From Mesorhizobium sp. Z1-4 (lineage in GTDB: Bacteria > Pseudomonadota > Alphaproteobacteria > Rhizobiales > Rhizobiaceae): a DNA stretch of 64,000 bases. Below the pieces are notes generated by a model. That model was not told where the DNA came from. It did not search any database and saw only the letters and a program-made list of their open reading frames with translations. Within the stretch, counting starts at the first letter, position 1. Each line of letters begins with the position of its first letter. Below, piece by piece: positions 9,340 through 17,210 of this stretch. The position numbers and the translations under genes were made by a program. The stretch spans positions 168,940-232,939 of the forward strand of contig NZ_RCIO01000005.1 of the NCBI RefSeq assembly GCF_004000235.1, given 5' to 3'.

Positions 9340-10278
9340 CTAGTGCCGTGTGCCCAGCATCAGGTCCATATTCTGAACGGCGGCACCCGAAGCACCCTTG
9401 CCGAGATTGTCGAGCACGGCGACCAGATTGACGAGGCCGGTCTTCGCATTGGCAAACACGTAGAGCTTCATCGTGTCCTGGCCGACCAATTCTGTGGGGT
9501 CAATGCGCGACAGCTCTGCGCCTTCTGCCAACGAAACCACCTCAACGATGTCCTGCCCGGCAAAATGCCCGGCAAGGGCGAAATGGATATCGTCAGGCGA
9601 GGGCGCTTTGGTCAGGTCGGCAAGGTGCAGCGGCACCTGAACGATCATGCCTTGCGCGAACCGCCCGACCGAGGGCGCGAACAGCGGCGCGCGGTCAAGA
9701 AGCCCGTGCAGCTGCATCTCCGGCACATGCTTATGCGTGAGCGTCAGACCGTAGAGGAAATGCGGCGCGTTGATGGGGTCCGGATCGCCCGGATTTTCCA
9801 TCTGCGCAATCATCGCCTTGCCGCCGCCGGTGTAGCCTGAGACGGCGTTGACGGTGACCGGATAGTCCTTCGGCAAAATGCCCGCTTCGACCAGCGGTCT
9901 GATCAGTGCGATGGCGCCCGTCGGATAGCAGCCCGGATTGGCGACAAGCCGCGCACTGGCGATCCTGTCGGCCTGCCCGGCGGTCATCTCGGCGAAGCCG
10001 TATGCCCATTCCGGGTTGATCCGGTTGGCGGTCGAGGTGTCGATCACCCGCGTGGAATTGGATCCGTCGAGCAACTCCAGGGCCTGTCTCGCTCCGTCGT
10101 CCGGCAGGCAGAGGATCGCAAGGTCGGCCTCATGCAGTCTTTCGGCCCGCATGGTGTTGTTGCGCCGTTCCGCTTCGGGAATGGAGAGAATGTCGAGATC
10201 GGTCCGGCCGGCAAGCCGCGTCCTGATCTGCAGGCCTGTCGTGCCATGTTCGCCGTCAATGAAAATCTTCGGTTTCAT
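9340..10278 (-). CDS. argC: N-acetyl-gamma-glutamyl-phosphate reductase, type 2
   Basis: Catalyses the NADPH-dependent reduction of N-acetylglutamyl-5-phosphate to the semialdehyde, the third step of arginine synthesis. The 312-residue length and N-terminus ([19 protein letters not shown]) fit the short, type 2 ArgC. The nucleophilic cysteine is Cys117 in NPGCYPTGA, followed by [10 protein letters not shown]. In Rhizobiales argC often follows rplM-rpsI on the same strand. Here an agmatinase gene sits between them, 77 bases upstream of argC. That gap contains a 7-bp GC stem (10319-10337) with no T-run. Confidence 0.93.
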   Translation of the reverse strand: MKPKIFIDGEHGTTGLQIRTRLAGRTDLDILSIPEAERRNNTMRAERLHEADLAILCLPDDGARQALELLDGSNSTRVIDTSTANRINPEWAYGFAEMTAGQADRIASARLVANPGCYPTGAIALIRPLVEAGILPKDYPVTVNAVSGYTGGGKAMIAQMENPGDPDPINAPHFLYGLTLTHKHVPEMQLHGLLDRAPLFAPSVGRFAQGMIVQVPLHLADLTKAPSPDDIHFALAGHFAGQDIVEVVSLAEGAELSRIDPTELVGQDTMKLYVFANAKTGLVNLVAVLDNLGKGASGAAVQNMDLMLGTRH

Positions 10279-10355
10279 CGGTCTGTCTTTCGTTTTGAAA
10301 TCAAGGAGTTGAAATGCATGCCGGACTCAATCCGGCAAGCCATTGAATCGAAATA

Positions 10356-11312
10356 TCAACTGCCTCGTCGCATGCGCCGTTCCGAAAGAAGCCCGAGATA
10401 GTACATCGCTATGGTTGCTCCGGCGATCGCCGTAATGTCCGCGTGATCGTATGACGGCGACACTTCTACCACATCCGCGCCCACAATATCGAGCGCCCCG
10501 AGCGCTCTCAGTACCGAAAGCATCTTGGCGCTCGATGGACCTCCGGAGACCGGCGTGCCGGTGCCGGGCGCAAATGCCGGGTCGAGGCAGTCAATGTCGA
10601 AAGTGACGTAGGCCTTGGCGTCCTGTGTATGTTCGAGGATCGCCGCGGCGATGTCGCTCGCCCGCATCTCTTCCACTTCGTGGCCGAAAAGCATCCTGAT
10701 GCCGCAGTCGCGCGGTGCATGGGTGCGGATGCCGATCTGGATCGACTTTGCGACGTCGATGACGCCTTCATCGGCCGCCTGGCCGACGAACGCGCCATGG
10801 TCGATGCGGCCTTTCTCGTAGGGCCAGGTGTCCTGATGCGCGTCGAACTGCACCAGTGCCAGCGGGCCGTGCTTCTCCGCATGTGCCTTGAGTAGCGGCC
10901 AGGTCACGAAATGATCGCCGCCGAGCGACAGCAGGAAAGCGTCTGACTTGAGCAGCTTTTTGGCTTCCCGCTCGATGATACCCGGCGTTTTCTGGTGATT
11001 GCCGTAGTCGAGCAGGCAGTCGCCATAGTCGACCACCGACAGATTTTCGAACAGATCCGCGCCGAAAGGATATTGCGGGTCATTGTCGAAGATCGCTGAT
11101 GCGCGCCGGATCGCCTGTGGGCCGAAGCGGGCGCCAGGCCGGTTGGATACGGCGGCATCGAACGGAATGCCCCACACAACGACATCCGCCCCGGCGACCT
11201 TCTTGGTGAACCTGCGGCGCATGAAAGACAGCGCACCCGCATGGGTCGGGTCACTCGCCGCACCCAGGCTTTGCCGGGCGGTAAATGCGTGATCGATCGA
11301 TTTCGAGGGCAT
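10356..11312 (-). CDS. speB: Agmatinase / ureohydrolase
   Basis: An arginase-fold enzyme predicted to hydrolyse agmatine to putrescine and urea with a dinuclear Mn centre. Metal motifs are SLGGDHFVTWP, FDAHQDTWPYE and FDIDCLDPAFAPGTGTPVSGG. The ATG at 11312 (protein MPSKSIDHAF..., 318 residues) is preferred over the ATG at 11333 because GGAG lies at proper spacing only before the former. It sits between rpsI and argC on the same strand, separated from rpsI by a strong terminator. Substrate could also be another guanidino compound, since ureohydrolase specificity is hard to assign from sequence alone. Confidence 0.85.
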   Translation of the reverse strand: MPSKSIDHAFTARQSLGAASDPTHAGALSFMRRRFTKKVAGADVVVWGIPFDAAVSNRPGARFGPQAIRRASAIFDNDPQYPFGADLFENLSVVDYGDCLLDYGNHQKTPGIIEREAKKLLKSDAFLLSLGGDHFVTWPLLKAHAEKHGPLALVQFDAHQDTWPYEKGRIDHGAFVGQAADEGVIDVAKSIQIGIRTHAPRDCGIRMLFGHEVEEMRASDIAAAILEHTQDAKAYVTFDIDCLDPAFAPGTGTPVSGGPSSAKMLSVLRALGALDIVGADVVEVSPSYDHADITAIAGATIAMYYLGLLSERRMRRGS

Positions 11313-11361
11313 TGCGGTCTCCGTGGCTGTCATTCAGCTACTACAGCATTCGATAGGCAAT

Positions 11362-11390
11362 AAAAAAAGCGGGCCCGAAGGCCCGCTTTT
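11362..11390. terminator. Rho-independent terminator after rpsI (bidirectional form)
   Basis: A perfect GC stem (GCGGGCC / GGCCCGC with a short CGAA loop, 11369-11386) is flanked by seven A on its left, read as U on the minus strand, and by TTTT on its right. It closes the rplM-rpsI transcript and separates it from the agmatinase gene. Confidence 0.9.
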
Positions 11391-11415
11391 CCGGTGTTCC
11401 GATTGTCGTCGAAGC

Positions 11416-11895
11416 TTAGCGCTTCGAGAACTGGAAGCTCCGGCGGGCCTTCGCCTTGCCGTATTTCTTTCGCTCCACAACGCGGCTGTCGCGCGTCAGG
11501 AAGCCGCCCTTCTTGAGCACCGAGCGCAGCTCGGGCTCATAGTAGGTGAGGGCTTTGGAAATGCCATGACGCACAGCGCCCGCCTGGCCGGAGAGACCGC
11601 CGCCAGCGACGGTGGCCACGATGTCGTACTGGCCGTTGCGGTTTGCCGCCACGATAGGCTGCTGCAGGATCATCTGCAGAACCGGACGCGCGAAATATGC
11701 GGAGAAGTCTTTTTTGTTGACCGTAATGCGTCCGCTGCCGGGCTTCACCCACACACGGGCGATAGCGTCCTTGCGCTTGCCGGTGGCGTAGGCGCGGCCT
11801 TGCTGGTCGAGCTTCTGAACATGGACCGGTGCCTGCTCGGCGTCGGATCCCTGCACTGCGGTGCCCAGTTCGGCGAGGGCTTCGAGATCAGCCAT
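11416..11895 (-). CDS. rpsI: 30S ribosomal protein S9
   Basis: Small-subunit protein whose C-terminal tail reaches the P-site tRNA. The 159-residue sequence has an acidic alphaproteobacterial N-terminal extension of about 30 residues, then [18 protein letters not shown], and ends in the conserved basic tail [11 protein letters not shown]. It overlaps the end of rplM by eight bases, which implies translational coupling. The order rplM-rpsI is conserved across bacteria. Confidence 0.98.
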   Translation of the reverse strand: MADLEALAELGTAVQGSDAEQAPVHVQKLDQQGRAYATGKRKDAIARVWVKPGSGRITVNKKDFSAYFARPVLQMILQQPIVAANRNGQYDIVATVAGGGLSGQAGAVRHGISKALTYYEPELRSVLKKGGFLTRDSRVVERKKYGKAKARRSFQFSKR

Positions 11896-12361
11896 ATTTC
11901 TGGACCTTTATGTTTTTCTTGTTCATGGCGGCTACATCCAGCTGTTCCGGCTGCTGTGCCTCATGGGGATGTTCGGTACCGGCATAGACGCGCAGATTCT
12001 TCATCTGGCGACGGCCAAGCGGGCCGCGCGGGATCATGCGCTCGACTGCCTTTTCGACGACGCGCTCCGGGAAACGGCCTTCGAGCAGCTGGCGCGCGGT
12101 GCGCTCCTTGATGCCGCCGGGATGGCCGGTGTGCCAGTAGTACATCTTGTCGGTGTATTTCTTGCCGGTGAACTTCACCTTGTCGGCATTGATGACAATG
12201 ACATTGTCGCCGTCATCGACATGCGGGGTGAAGGTCGGCTTGTGTTTGCCGCGCAGGCGGTTGGCGACGATGGTGGCGAGGCGCCCGACGACGAGATTTT
12301 CAGCGTCGATCAGTACCCACTTTTTCGTCACCTCCGCAGGCTTCTGCGAGAAGGTTTTCAT
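11888..12361 (-). CDS. rplM: 50S ribosomal protein L13
   Basis: A large-subunit assembly protein of 157 residues. Diagnostic segments are [57 protein letters not shown] and [22 protein letters not shown]. The frame is open upstream, but the ATG at 12361 gives the standard [11 protein letters not shown] start. The leader between 12362 and 12604 contains a hairpin-plus-T element that probably ends the upstream thioesterase transcript. Confidence 0.98.
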   Translation of the reverse strand: MKTFSQKPAEVTKKWVLIDAENLVVGRLATIVANRLRGKHKPTFTPHVDDGDNVIVINADKVKFTGKKYTDKMYYWHTGHPGGIKERTARQLLEGRFPERVVEKAVERMIPRGPLGRRQMKNLRVYAGTEHPHEAQQPEQLDVAAMNKKNIKVQKYG

Positions 12362-12440
12362 CACTTGTCTTCCGTTCATGACCTTCGATCCGCAAGCGAA
12401 TGGAAGGCGTTTCTTGTTGCTTGGATTGCGGCATAACCGC

Positions 12441-12470
12441 AAAAAACAAACGGCGGCCGGTGAGGGCCGC
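12441..12470 (-). terminator. Hairpin with T-rich tail upstream of rplM
   Basis: On the minus strand a 6-bp GC stem (arms 12453-12458 and 12465-12470) is followed by a T-rich run (12441-12449). It most simply ends the thioesterase transcript (12605-13048). Because it lies about 80 bases before rplM, an attenuator or ribosomal-protein leader role is possible but not shown. Confidence 0.6.
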
Positions 12471-12604
12471 TGCTTGATGCGGGCTTATAGGGGAGGCGGA
12501 GGGCTGCGTCAATAACGAATTTGGCGTACGTTCTCCATAAAAGTCTGCAAAAACAACATGTTAGATTTGAGGTAATAAAATACCGTAGAATCTATGTGGC
12601 CAGT

Positions 12605-13048
12605 TCATTTTGTCGGCGGAATGGAGTAGGTGCCCGTGGCGTGTGCCACCGTGTGCTGGTCCGGCCCGGCGCGCATGTCGATTTCGAAAACCATCAGCGA
12701 TTTGCCGAGCTTGAGGATACGACAATGGCCGTCGATGGGCCCGGCCTCGGCCTTTCGCATGAAGTTGATGTTGAGATTGGTGGTCACCGAAAGTGCATCC
12801 GGCCCCGCATGGGTGAGGACGCACACATAGCCGCCAATGTCGGCGAGGGTGAAAAGCGACGGGCCCGAGACCGTATTGCCCGGGCGCAGGTGCCGCTCGT
12901 CGGCATCGAGCCGCACGACGCAGCCGCCGGGGAAAACATCTGTCGCATAGAAGGCTCGAAACGCCTCGTTGAGCTGCGGGTACACCTTGCCCATCAGGTC
13001 GTTGACCTGCTGGGCATCCATCTGCGGTACGAGAGGGCGTGCGTTCAT
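12605..13048 (-). CDS. PaaI-family hotdog-fold thioesterase
   Basis: A 147-residue acyl-CoA thioesterase-like protein. The hotdog core shows LRPGNTVSGPSLFTLADIGGYV, which includes the acidic residue on the central helix expected in the 4HBT/PaaI group, then SVTTNLNINFMRKA and the strand HATGTYSIPP. Substrate is unknown. Its neighbour upstream on the same strand is an enoyl-CoA hydratase, 23 bases away, which suggests a shared role in acyl-CoA turnover, perhaps hydrolysing stalled or toxic CoA esters. Confidence 0.8.
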   Translation of the reverse strand: MNARPLVPQMDAQQVNDLMGKVYPQLNEAFRAFYATDVFPGGCVVRLDADERHLRPGNTVSGPSLFTLADIGGYVCVLTHAGPDALSVTTNLNINFMRKAEAGPIDGHCRILKLGKSLMVFEIDMRAGPDQHTVAHATGTYSIPPTK

Positions 13049-13071
13049 TGGCGGTTTCCTAATCCGTGAAG

Positions 13072-13938
13072 TCAGCCGCGAGGCGAGTTGACCGGCCGGT
13101 TTGCGGTCCAGTCGAATGTGCCAAGATCGCGTTCGCGCACTGCCTCTTTCCAGCCGCGCTCCTCGGCGCGATGTTTGAAGTTGATGCCCTCCGGCGAATG
13201 GCGGGTGATGCCGTCGAAGACGGTTGCGAACATCTGGGTCTGGGCAAGCCCCATCGCCTCGATCGCCTGATTGATGACGAGCTTTTGCATCATCAACTGG
13301 TTGGTGGGTACGGTGGCGATACGTTCGGCCAGCCGTTCCACCTCGTCATCGAGGGCAGCCGAGGGCGCCGCCTTGTGCACGAGGCCGATGCGCTCCGCCT
13401 CCGCGCCCGAAATCTTGTCGCCGGTGAACAGCATGCGTTTCGCCTTCTCCGCCCCGAGCCGGTAAACCCACATCGCGGTCGTCGGGCAGCCCCAGACGCG
13501 GGCGGGCATGTACCCGATCTGCGCATCCTCTGCCATCACGACGAGATCGCAGCACAGCGCGATATCGGACCCGCCGGCCACGGCGAAGCCATGCACTTTC
13601 GCGATTACCGGCCGATGCGAACGCCATAAAGACATGAAGCGCTGCGTGTTGCGCATCATGAAGGCATAATCCTTCATCGGGTCCCAGGGCATCTCCTGCG
13701 TGGCTTCGTGTCCGGCGCCGCCGGATGCCTGCGCGTAATGGGCGAGGTCGTAGCCGGCGCAGAAGGCCTTGCCTGCGCCCGATAGCACGATGACATGAAT
13801 GCCAGGGTCGGCATTGGCGCGCTCGACCGCGTCTTCGAGTTCCGCGGGAACGTCGTCGTCGATCGCGTTCATCACGTCGGGGCGGTTGAGAATGATCCGC
13901 GCGATGCGGCCATCCTTCTCCAGAAGCACCTTGGCCAT
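13072..13938 (-). CDS. Enoyl-CoA hydratase/isomerase (crotonase family)
   Basis: A 288-residue crotonase-fold enzyme that would act on an acyl-CoA thioester. The first oxyanion-hole segment is GAGKAFCAGYDLAHYAQ and the second is VHGFAVAGGSDIALCCDLVVMAEDA. At the position of the catalytic glutamate the loop reads PARVWGCPTTAMW, so it may not be a simple hydratase. The ATG at 13938 is chosen over an upstream open stretch because GGAG precedes it and the protein then begins MAKVLLEKDGR. It is divergent from a second crotonase at 14052, with 113 bases between the starts. Confidence 0.85.
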   Translation of the reverse strand: MAKVLLEKDGRIARIILNRPDVMNAIDDDVPAELEDAVERANADPGIHVIVLSGAGKAFCAGYDLAHYAQASGGAGHEATQEMPWDPMKDYAFMMRNTQRFMSLWRSHRPVIAKVHGFAVAGGSDIALCCDLVVMAEDAQIGYMPARVWGCPTTAMWVYRLGAEKAKRMLFTGDKISGAEAERIGLVHKAAPSAALDDEVERLAERIATVPTNQLMMQKLVINQAIEAMGLAQTQMFATVFDGITRHSPEGINFKHRAEERGWKEAVRERDLGTFDWTANRPVNSPRG

Positions 13939-14051
13939 TACTTCTCCGCCTTCTTCCGTGGACGTAAAGGTGAGATGCAGATTGGCCACATTGCGGCTGA
14001 TCTTCAAGCACTCCCGTGATAGTTTCCGATTTCGGTATGCGGAGGCGCGTA

Positions 14052-14867
14052 ATGAACGAGATGGCAATGGTAACGGGGCGCGATCTGCTTCTGGTTTCGG
14101 ACACGGATGGGGTGCGCCGCATCGAGCTGGCAAATCCGCCGGCGAACGCGCTGTCGCTTGCTATGATCGCAGCGTTGCAGGCCGCGTTCGATGCCGCGCG
14201 GGATGATGCCGGCGTGCGCGTGATCGTGCTGGCCGCGGCGCCCGGCAAAGTCTTTTGCGCAGGCCACGACCTCAAGGAAATGACGGCGCACAGGAAGGAT
14301 GCTGATCGGGGCAGGGCTTTCTACGAGACGACGATGAAGGAATGCGCGACGCTGATGCAGACGATCGTGCGCCATCCGAAACCGGTGATCGCCGAAGTCG
14401 ATGGCGTCGCATCCGCAGCGGGTTGCCAGCTTGTTGCGAGCTGTGACCTGGCGATTGCATCGGACAGGGCATCGTTTGCAACGCCCGGCGTGAACATCGG
14501 CCTCTTCTGCTCGACACCCATGGTTGCGCTGTCACGCAACCTGTCGCGAAAGCATGCGATGGAAATGTTGCTGACCGGCGAGATGATCGACGCGGCACAG
14601 GCGCGCGATTTCGGATTGGTGAACCGCGTTGTCCCGCCCGAATACCTGAATCAGATTGTCGGCAAATACACCCAAACCATTGCTTCCAAATCGCCTTTGA
14701 CGCTCAAGGTTGGCAAGGAAGCATTTTACGAGCAGGCCGAGATGAGCCTTTCGCACGCCTATGACTACGCCAGTCGTGTCATGGTTGAAAACATGCTCTC
14801 GCGTGACGCTGAGGAAGGGATCGGCGCCTTTATCGAAAAACGCGATCCGAACTGGACCGGCGAATAG
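14052..14867 (+). CDS. Enoyl-CoA hydratase (crotonase family)
   Basis: A 271-residue crotonase. Oxyanion-hole segments are APGKVFCAGHDLKEMTAH and VDGVASAAGCQLVASCDLAIAS, followed by FATPGVNIGLFCSTPMVAL and the C-terminal helix region LSRDAEEGIGAFIEKRDPNW, which is typical of enoyl-CoA hydratases of the EchA/ECHDC3 type. The ATG at 14052 has a strong GGAGG at 14041-14045 and gives MNEMAMVTGRDLL. The substrate is unknown. It and the divergent crotonase are only distantly alike and so are not a recent duplication. Confidence 0.87.
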   Translation: MNEMAMVTGRDLLLVSDTDGVRRIELANPPANALSLAMIAALQAAFDAARDDAGVRVIVLAAAPGKVFCAGHDLKEMTAHRKDADRGRAFYETTMKECATLMQTIVRHPKPVIAEVDGVASAAGCQLVASCDLAIASDRASFATPGVNIGLFCSTPMVALSRNLSRKHAMEMLLTGEMIDAAQARDFGLVNRVVPPEYLNQIVGKYTQTIASKSPLTLKVGKEAFYEQAEMSLSHAYDYASRVMVENMLSRDAEEGIGAFIEKRDPNWTGE

Positions 14868-14913
14868 AAACACGCCGTGCCTGATCGGCAGGCAAGCCGT
14901 TTCCTGACTACGG

Positions 14914-15378
14914 CTAGGGCGGCGGCCCTTCGCCTTCCGGCTCGGGCTCGGGCTCGGGTTCTGGTTCTGGTTCTGGTTCAGACTGGGGTTGTGGAGTGGG
15001 CGTCGGCGCGGGTGCCGGCGCGGGCGGCGGCTCATACTCCGCCTGGATCCGTTCGCAGACCAGCAGCGAGCACGCCCCGTCCGACGCGGTAATCCGCTTG
15101 GAGCGAACTGTCTCTCCCGGCTTGCATTGCGCCTGGCTGTCCACGAAAAGATCGAACAGCGGCAGGTTCAGGATGCCGCGCGAACTGTAGCGTATGATTG
15201 CCGAGCCCGACACGTCGAGCGCCGCCTTGAGGCTGGCGCAGGTCATGCGGTCGGCATTGTAGCGTTCGACTGCTCCGGCATCGCCCAGTGATACGGCCAA
15301 GGCGAATGCAGCACCTGCTAGTGATAAAGCGAAAGCAGACGCGCTGCGCATATGCCGGTACGAATGTCGCTTTGACAT
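14914..15378 (-). CDS. Secreted protein with C-terminal Pro-rich and Glu-Pro repeat tail
   Basis: A 154-residue exported protein of unknown function. A signal peptide (SAFALSLAGAAFALAVSLGDAGA) ends near residue 35; translation may start at Met1 or Met10. The mature domain of about 80 residues has four cysteines (MTCASLKAAL, QCKPGET, GACSLLVCERIQAEY) that could form two disulfides, resembling small periplasmic domains found widely in Rhizobiales. The tail switches to PAPAPAPTPTP and then a run of Glu-Pro dipeptides, likely extended and wall-spanning. It converges with the crotonase gene. No function can be assigned. Confidence 0.7.
   Translation of the reverse strand: MSKRHSYRHMRSASAFALSLAGAAFALAVSLGDAGAVERYNADRMTCASLKAALDVSGSAIIRYSSRGILNLPLFDLFVDSQAQCKPGETVRSKRITASDGACSLLVCERIQAEYEPPPAPAPAPTPTPQPQSEPEPEPEPEPEPEPEGEGPPP
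14939..14981. repeat. Hexanucleotide tandem repeat coding Glu-Pro
   Basis: On the plus strand CTCGGG is repeated three times and TTCTGG three times in direct succession. Both encode Glu-Pro on the minus strand. Because the unit is six bases, copy-number change lengthens or shortens the tail without a frameshift. Confidence 0.85.
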
Positions 15379-15484
15379 CTCAATACAAATCCGGCTTCTG
15401 ATCGGGAAAAGGTACTACCGGGCCGGTTCGGCCGCAAGAATATGGTTATCATATGCTTAACAGCGGGGTCGCCGGGAAGGCCGC

Positions 15485-16006
15485 ATGAACCACGACAGTT
15501 ATGAAAACGGCTATATTTCCGGCATCCTCAACGAGGTGAAAACCGTTGCCATCGTCGGTGCCTCGGCCAATGACGTGCGGCCAAGCTTCTTCGTCGCCAA
15601 ATATCTGATCGACAAGGGCTACGATGTTTTTCCGGTCAATCCGGGGCAGGCCGGCAAGCAGATACTGGGCCGCATGACCTATGCCTCGCTCGCCGACGTT
15701 CCTGAAGCGATCGACATGGTCGATATTTTCCGCGCCAGCGCTGCTGTGCCGGCAATCATCGACGAAGTTCTGGCGCTTGATCCGCTGCCGAAAGTGGTGT
15801 GGATGCAACTCACCGTCCGCCATGACGAGGCGGCGGCGCGGGCCGAGGCCGCCGGCATCAGGATTGTCATGGATCGTTGCCCGAAGATCGAATACGCCCG
15901 GCTCTCGGGCGAGATCGGCTGGAACGGCGTCAACAGCCGGGTTATTTCGTCGAAAAAGCCGAAAATGCGTGGCGGCTACCAGAGTTTTGGAATTGTTCGG
16001 AAATAG
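15485..16006 (+). CDS. CoA-binding (Rossmann) protein, YccU-like
   Basis: A 173-residue single-domain protein of the CoA_binding_2 family. The nucleotide-binding start is VKTVAIVGASANDVRPSFFVA, then GYDVFPVNPGQAGKQILG, and a late cysteine in IRIVMDRCPKIEYARL, a common feature of this family. Its biochemical role is not established; related proteins bind CoA. In many rhizobia this gene sits just before metY. Here the sigma factor and VOC genes lie between them. Confidence 0.82.
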   Translation: MNHDSYENGYISGILNEVKTVAIVGASANDVRPSFFVAKYLIDKGYDVFPVNPGQAGKQILGRMTYASLADVPEAIDMVDIFRASAAVPAIIDEVLALDPLPKVVWMQLTVRHDEAAARAEAAGIRIVMDRCPKIEYARLSGEIGWNGVNSRVISSKKPKMRGGYQSFGIVRK

Positions 16007-16021
16007 CCAGTATCAGGCGCA

Positions 16022-16657
16022 GTGGACGGAGACGAATTCGTTCGCGCAACCGAGGCACCGGCATTGATGCTTGCCAGTCAGTACAAATCGCTGCTGCGCA
16101 GCGCGCGACGATGTGCGCGACGTCAGGACGAAGCAGAAGATATCGTTCAGGAGGTTCTTCTGGCGGCTGTGGCGGCAGGCCGTCTCGACATGTCGCAACC
16201 CGAAAACCGGCAGTGGATTGCCGGAGCCATTCGCAAACGCGCCGCCTTCGATGCGCGCAGCGCCGTAAGACGCCGGGGGCGGGAAACGCGCTGGCAACCG
16301 CCGGCAGGCGAACCCGCGGCCGACGATCGTGACGCCTATACGTCGATCCTGACGGAATTGCCGAAGTCGCTGCGGGTTGTCGCCGCGCTCGCATTCTCGG
16401 GCCACAGCCGGCGCGAGATCGCCTGCCTGCTCAACATTGAAGACACTGCGGTCCGGCAGCGTATTGCCGCGCTCAAGAAAGCGCTGCGGCGGCATGAAGG
16501 CGGCATTCCCGAAGGCCTGCCGGGCCTCAATCTGGAAGTGCCATACGGGCGCATTCGCCAGGGACTTCGACCTTATCTCGCGCAGCAGCGCGGCACCTTC
16601 GCCAGCCATGATCCGGACGGGCACTTTTTTGTCATCAGAAGCTCACAAACCACCTAG
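16022..16657 (+). CDS. ECF-like sigma-70 factor with C-terminal extension
   Basis: A 211-residue RNA polymerase sigma factor. Region 2 includes ARRQDEAEDIVQEVLLAAV, and region 4 is seen in LPKSLRVVAALAFSGHSRREIACLLN with the helix-turn-helix IEDTAVRQRIAALKKAL. After region 4 comes an extra tail of about 45 residues ending SHDPDGHFFVIRSS, which recalls the final strand of VOC proteins. No anti-sigma gene is adjacent. The GTG at 16022 starts 15 bases after the CoA-binding gene; an ATG at 16067 is an alternative. The VOC gene downstream (48 bases) may be its functional partner, which is inference. Confidence 0.75.
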   Translation: MDGDEFVRATEAPALMLASQYKSLLRSARRCARRQDEAEDIVQEVLLAAVAAGRLDMSQPENRQWIAGAIRKRAAFDARSAVRRRGRETRWQPPAGEPAADDRDAYTSILTELPKSLRVVAALAFSGHSRREIACLLNIEDTAVRQRIAALKKALRRHEGGIPEGLPGLNLEVPYGRIRQGLRPYLAQQRGTFASHDPDGHFFVIRSSQTT

Positions 16658-16704
16658 CCGCGGCAACGAAGGGCGTATCCACTCCAATATAAGGAACAAT
16701 CAAC

Positions 16705-17088
16705 ATGTTGCCGAAACCGCATCGCGCCTCGATCGTGTATTATGTCGCCGACATTGCGCGCACCGAAGCTTTCTACGGGGATGTCTTGGGTCTGGAACTC
16801 AGCCGCCAGGAAGGGGCCGAACCCTTCTGGCTGCAGGCGACCCTCGATGGTGGTCTCGAACTCGTCTTTTTCCAGATGCCGGCTGAGCGCGGCAGCACGC
16901 CCGCAATTGTCTTCGATCTGACGGAAGGCGGTATCGACGATATCGTGGCAGCCCTGGCCGAGAAGGGCGTCACCATCGTCACCCCGGTTGAGGAGGCGCC
17001 CGGAGGCTGGAGTGCCGACTTTCTGGACCCTGATGGCTTTGGCCTGGGGCTCTACCAAAGCGCCGAGAAACCGCGGTCGCTGAAGTGA
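16705..17088 (+). CDS. VOC-superfamily (glyoxalase/bleomycin-resistance-like) protein
   Basis: A 127-residue protein with two beta-alpha-beta-beta-beta modules. It shows ASIVYYVADIARTEAFYGDVLGLEL in the first and ADFLDPDGFGLGLYQ at the end. Members are metal-dependent lyases, dioxygenases or binding proteins. Metal ligands are not clear here: the usual first His is replaced in SIVYYV, so a non-catalytic sensor role is possible. AAGGAACAATC precedes the ATG. It follows the sigma-factor gene and precedes a GC hairpin. Confidence 0.8.
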   Translation: MLPKPHRASIVYYVADIARTEAFYGDVLGLELSRQEGAEPFWLQATLDGGLELVFFQMPAERGSTPAIVFDLTEGGIDDIVAALAEKGVTIVTPVEEAPGGWSADFLDPDGFGLGLYQSAEKPRSLK

Positions 17089-17094
17089 CCGGAG

Positions 17095-17124
17095 CGGGCC
17101 CGCTGTCGCGTGATCGCGGGCCCG
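17095..17124 (+). terminator. GC hairpin after VOC gene
   Basis: A 9-bp perfect stem (17095-17103 with 17116-17124) with a 12-base loop lies just after the VOC stop codon. No T-run follows, so it is a weak or factor-dependent terminator, or an mRNA 3' end stabiliser. Confidence 0.5.
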
Positions 17125-17210
17125 AAACTCGCCGGAACGAATTTCCGCTTTGCCAATTGCCTTGGCCTTTGCCATGTAGGGCGCGCATTTTCGTTCACGG
17201 AGAAAGTTAG

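Noticed and set aside
10314..10346. Ten-codon plus-strand frame with a good ribosome site between argC and the agmatinase gene
   Set aside because: No hydrophobic or conserved feature, no promoter seen, and it overlaps a stem better explained as an mRNA hairpin.
17125..17210. SAM-II riboswitch upstream of metY
   Set aside because: Expected in many rhizobial met genes, but the conserved pseudoknot sequence could not be found in the leader.
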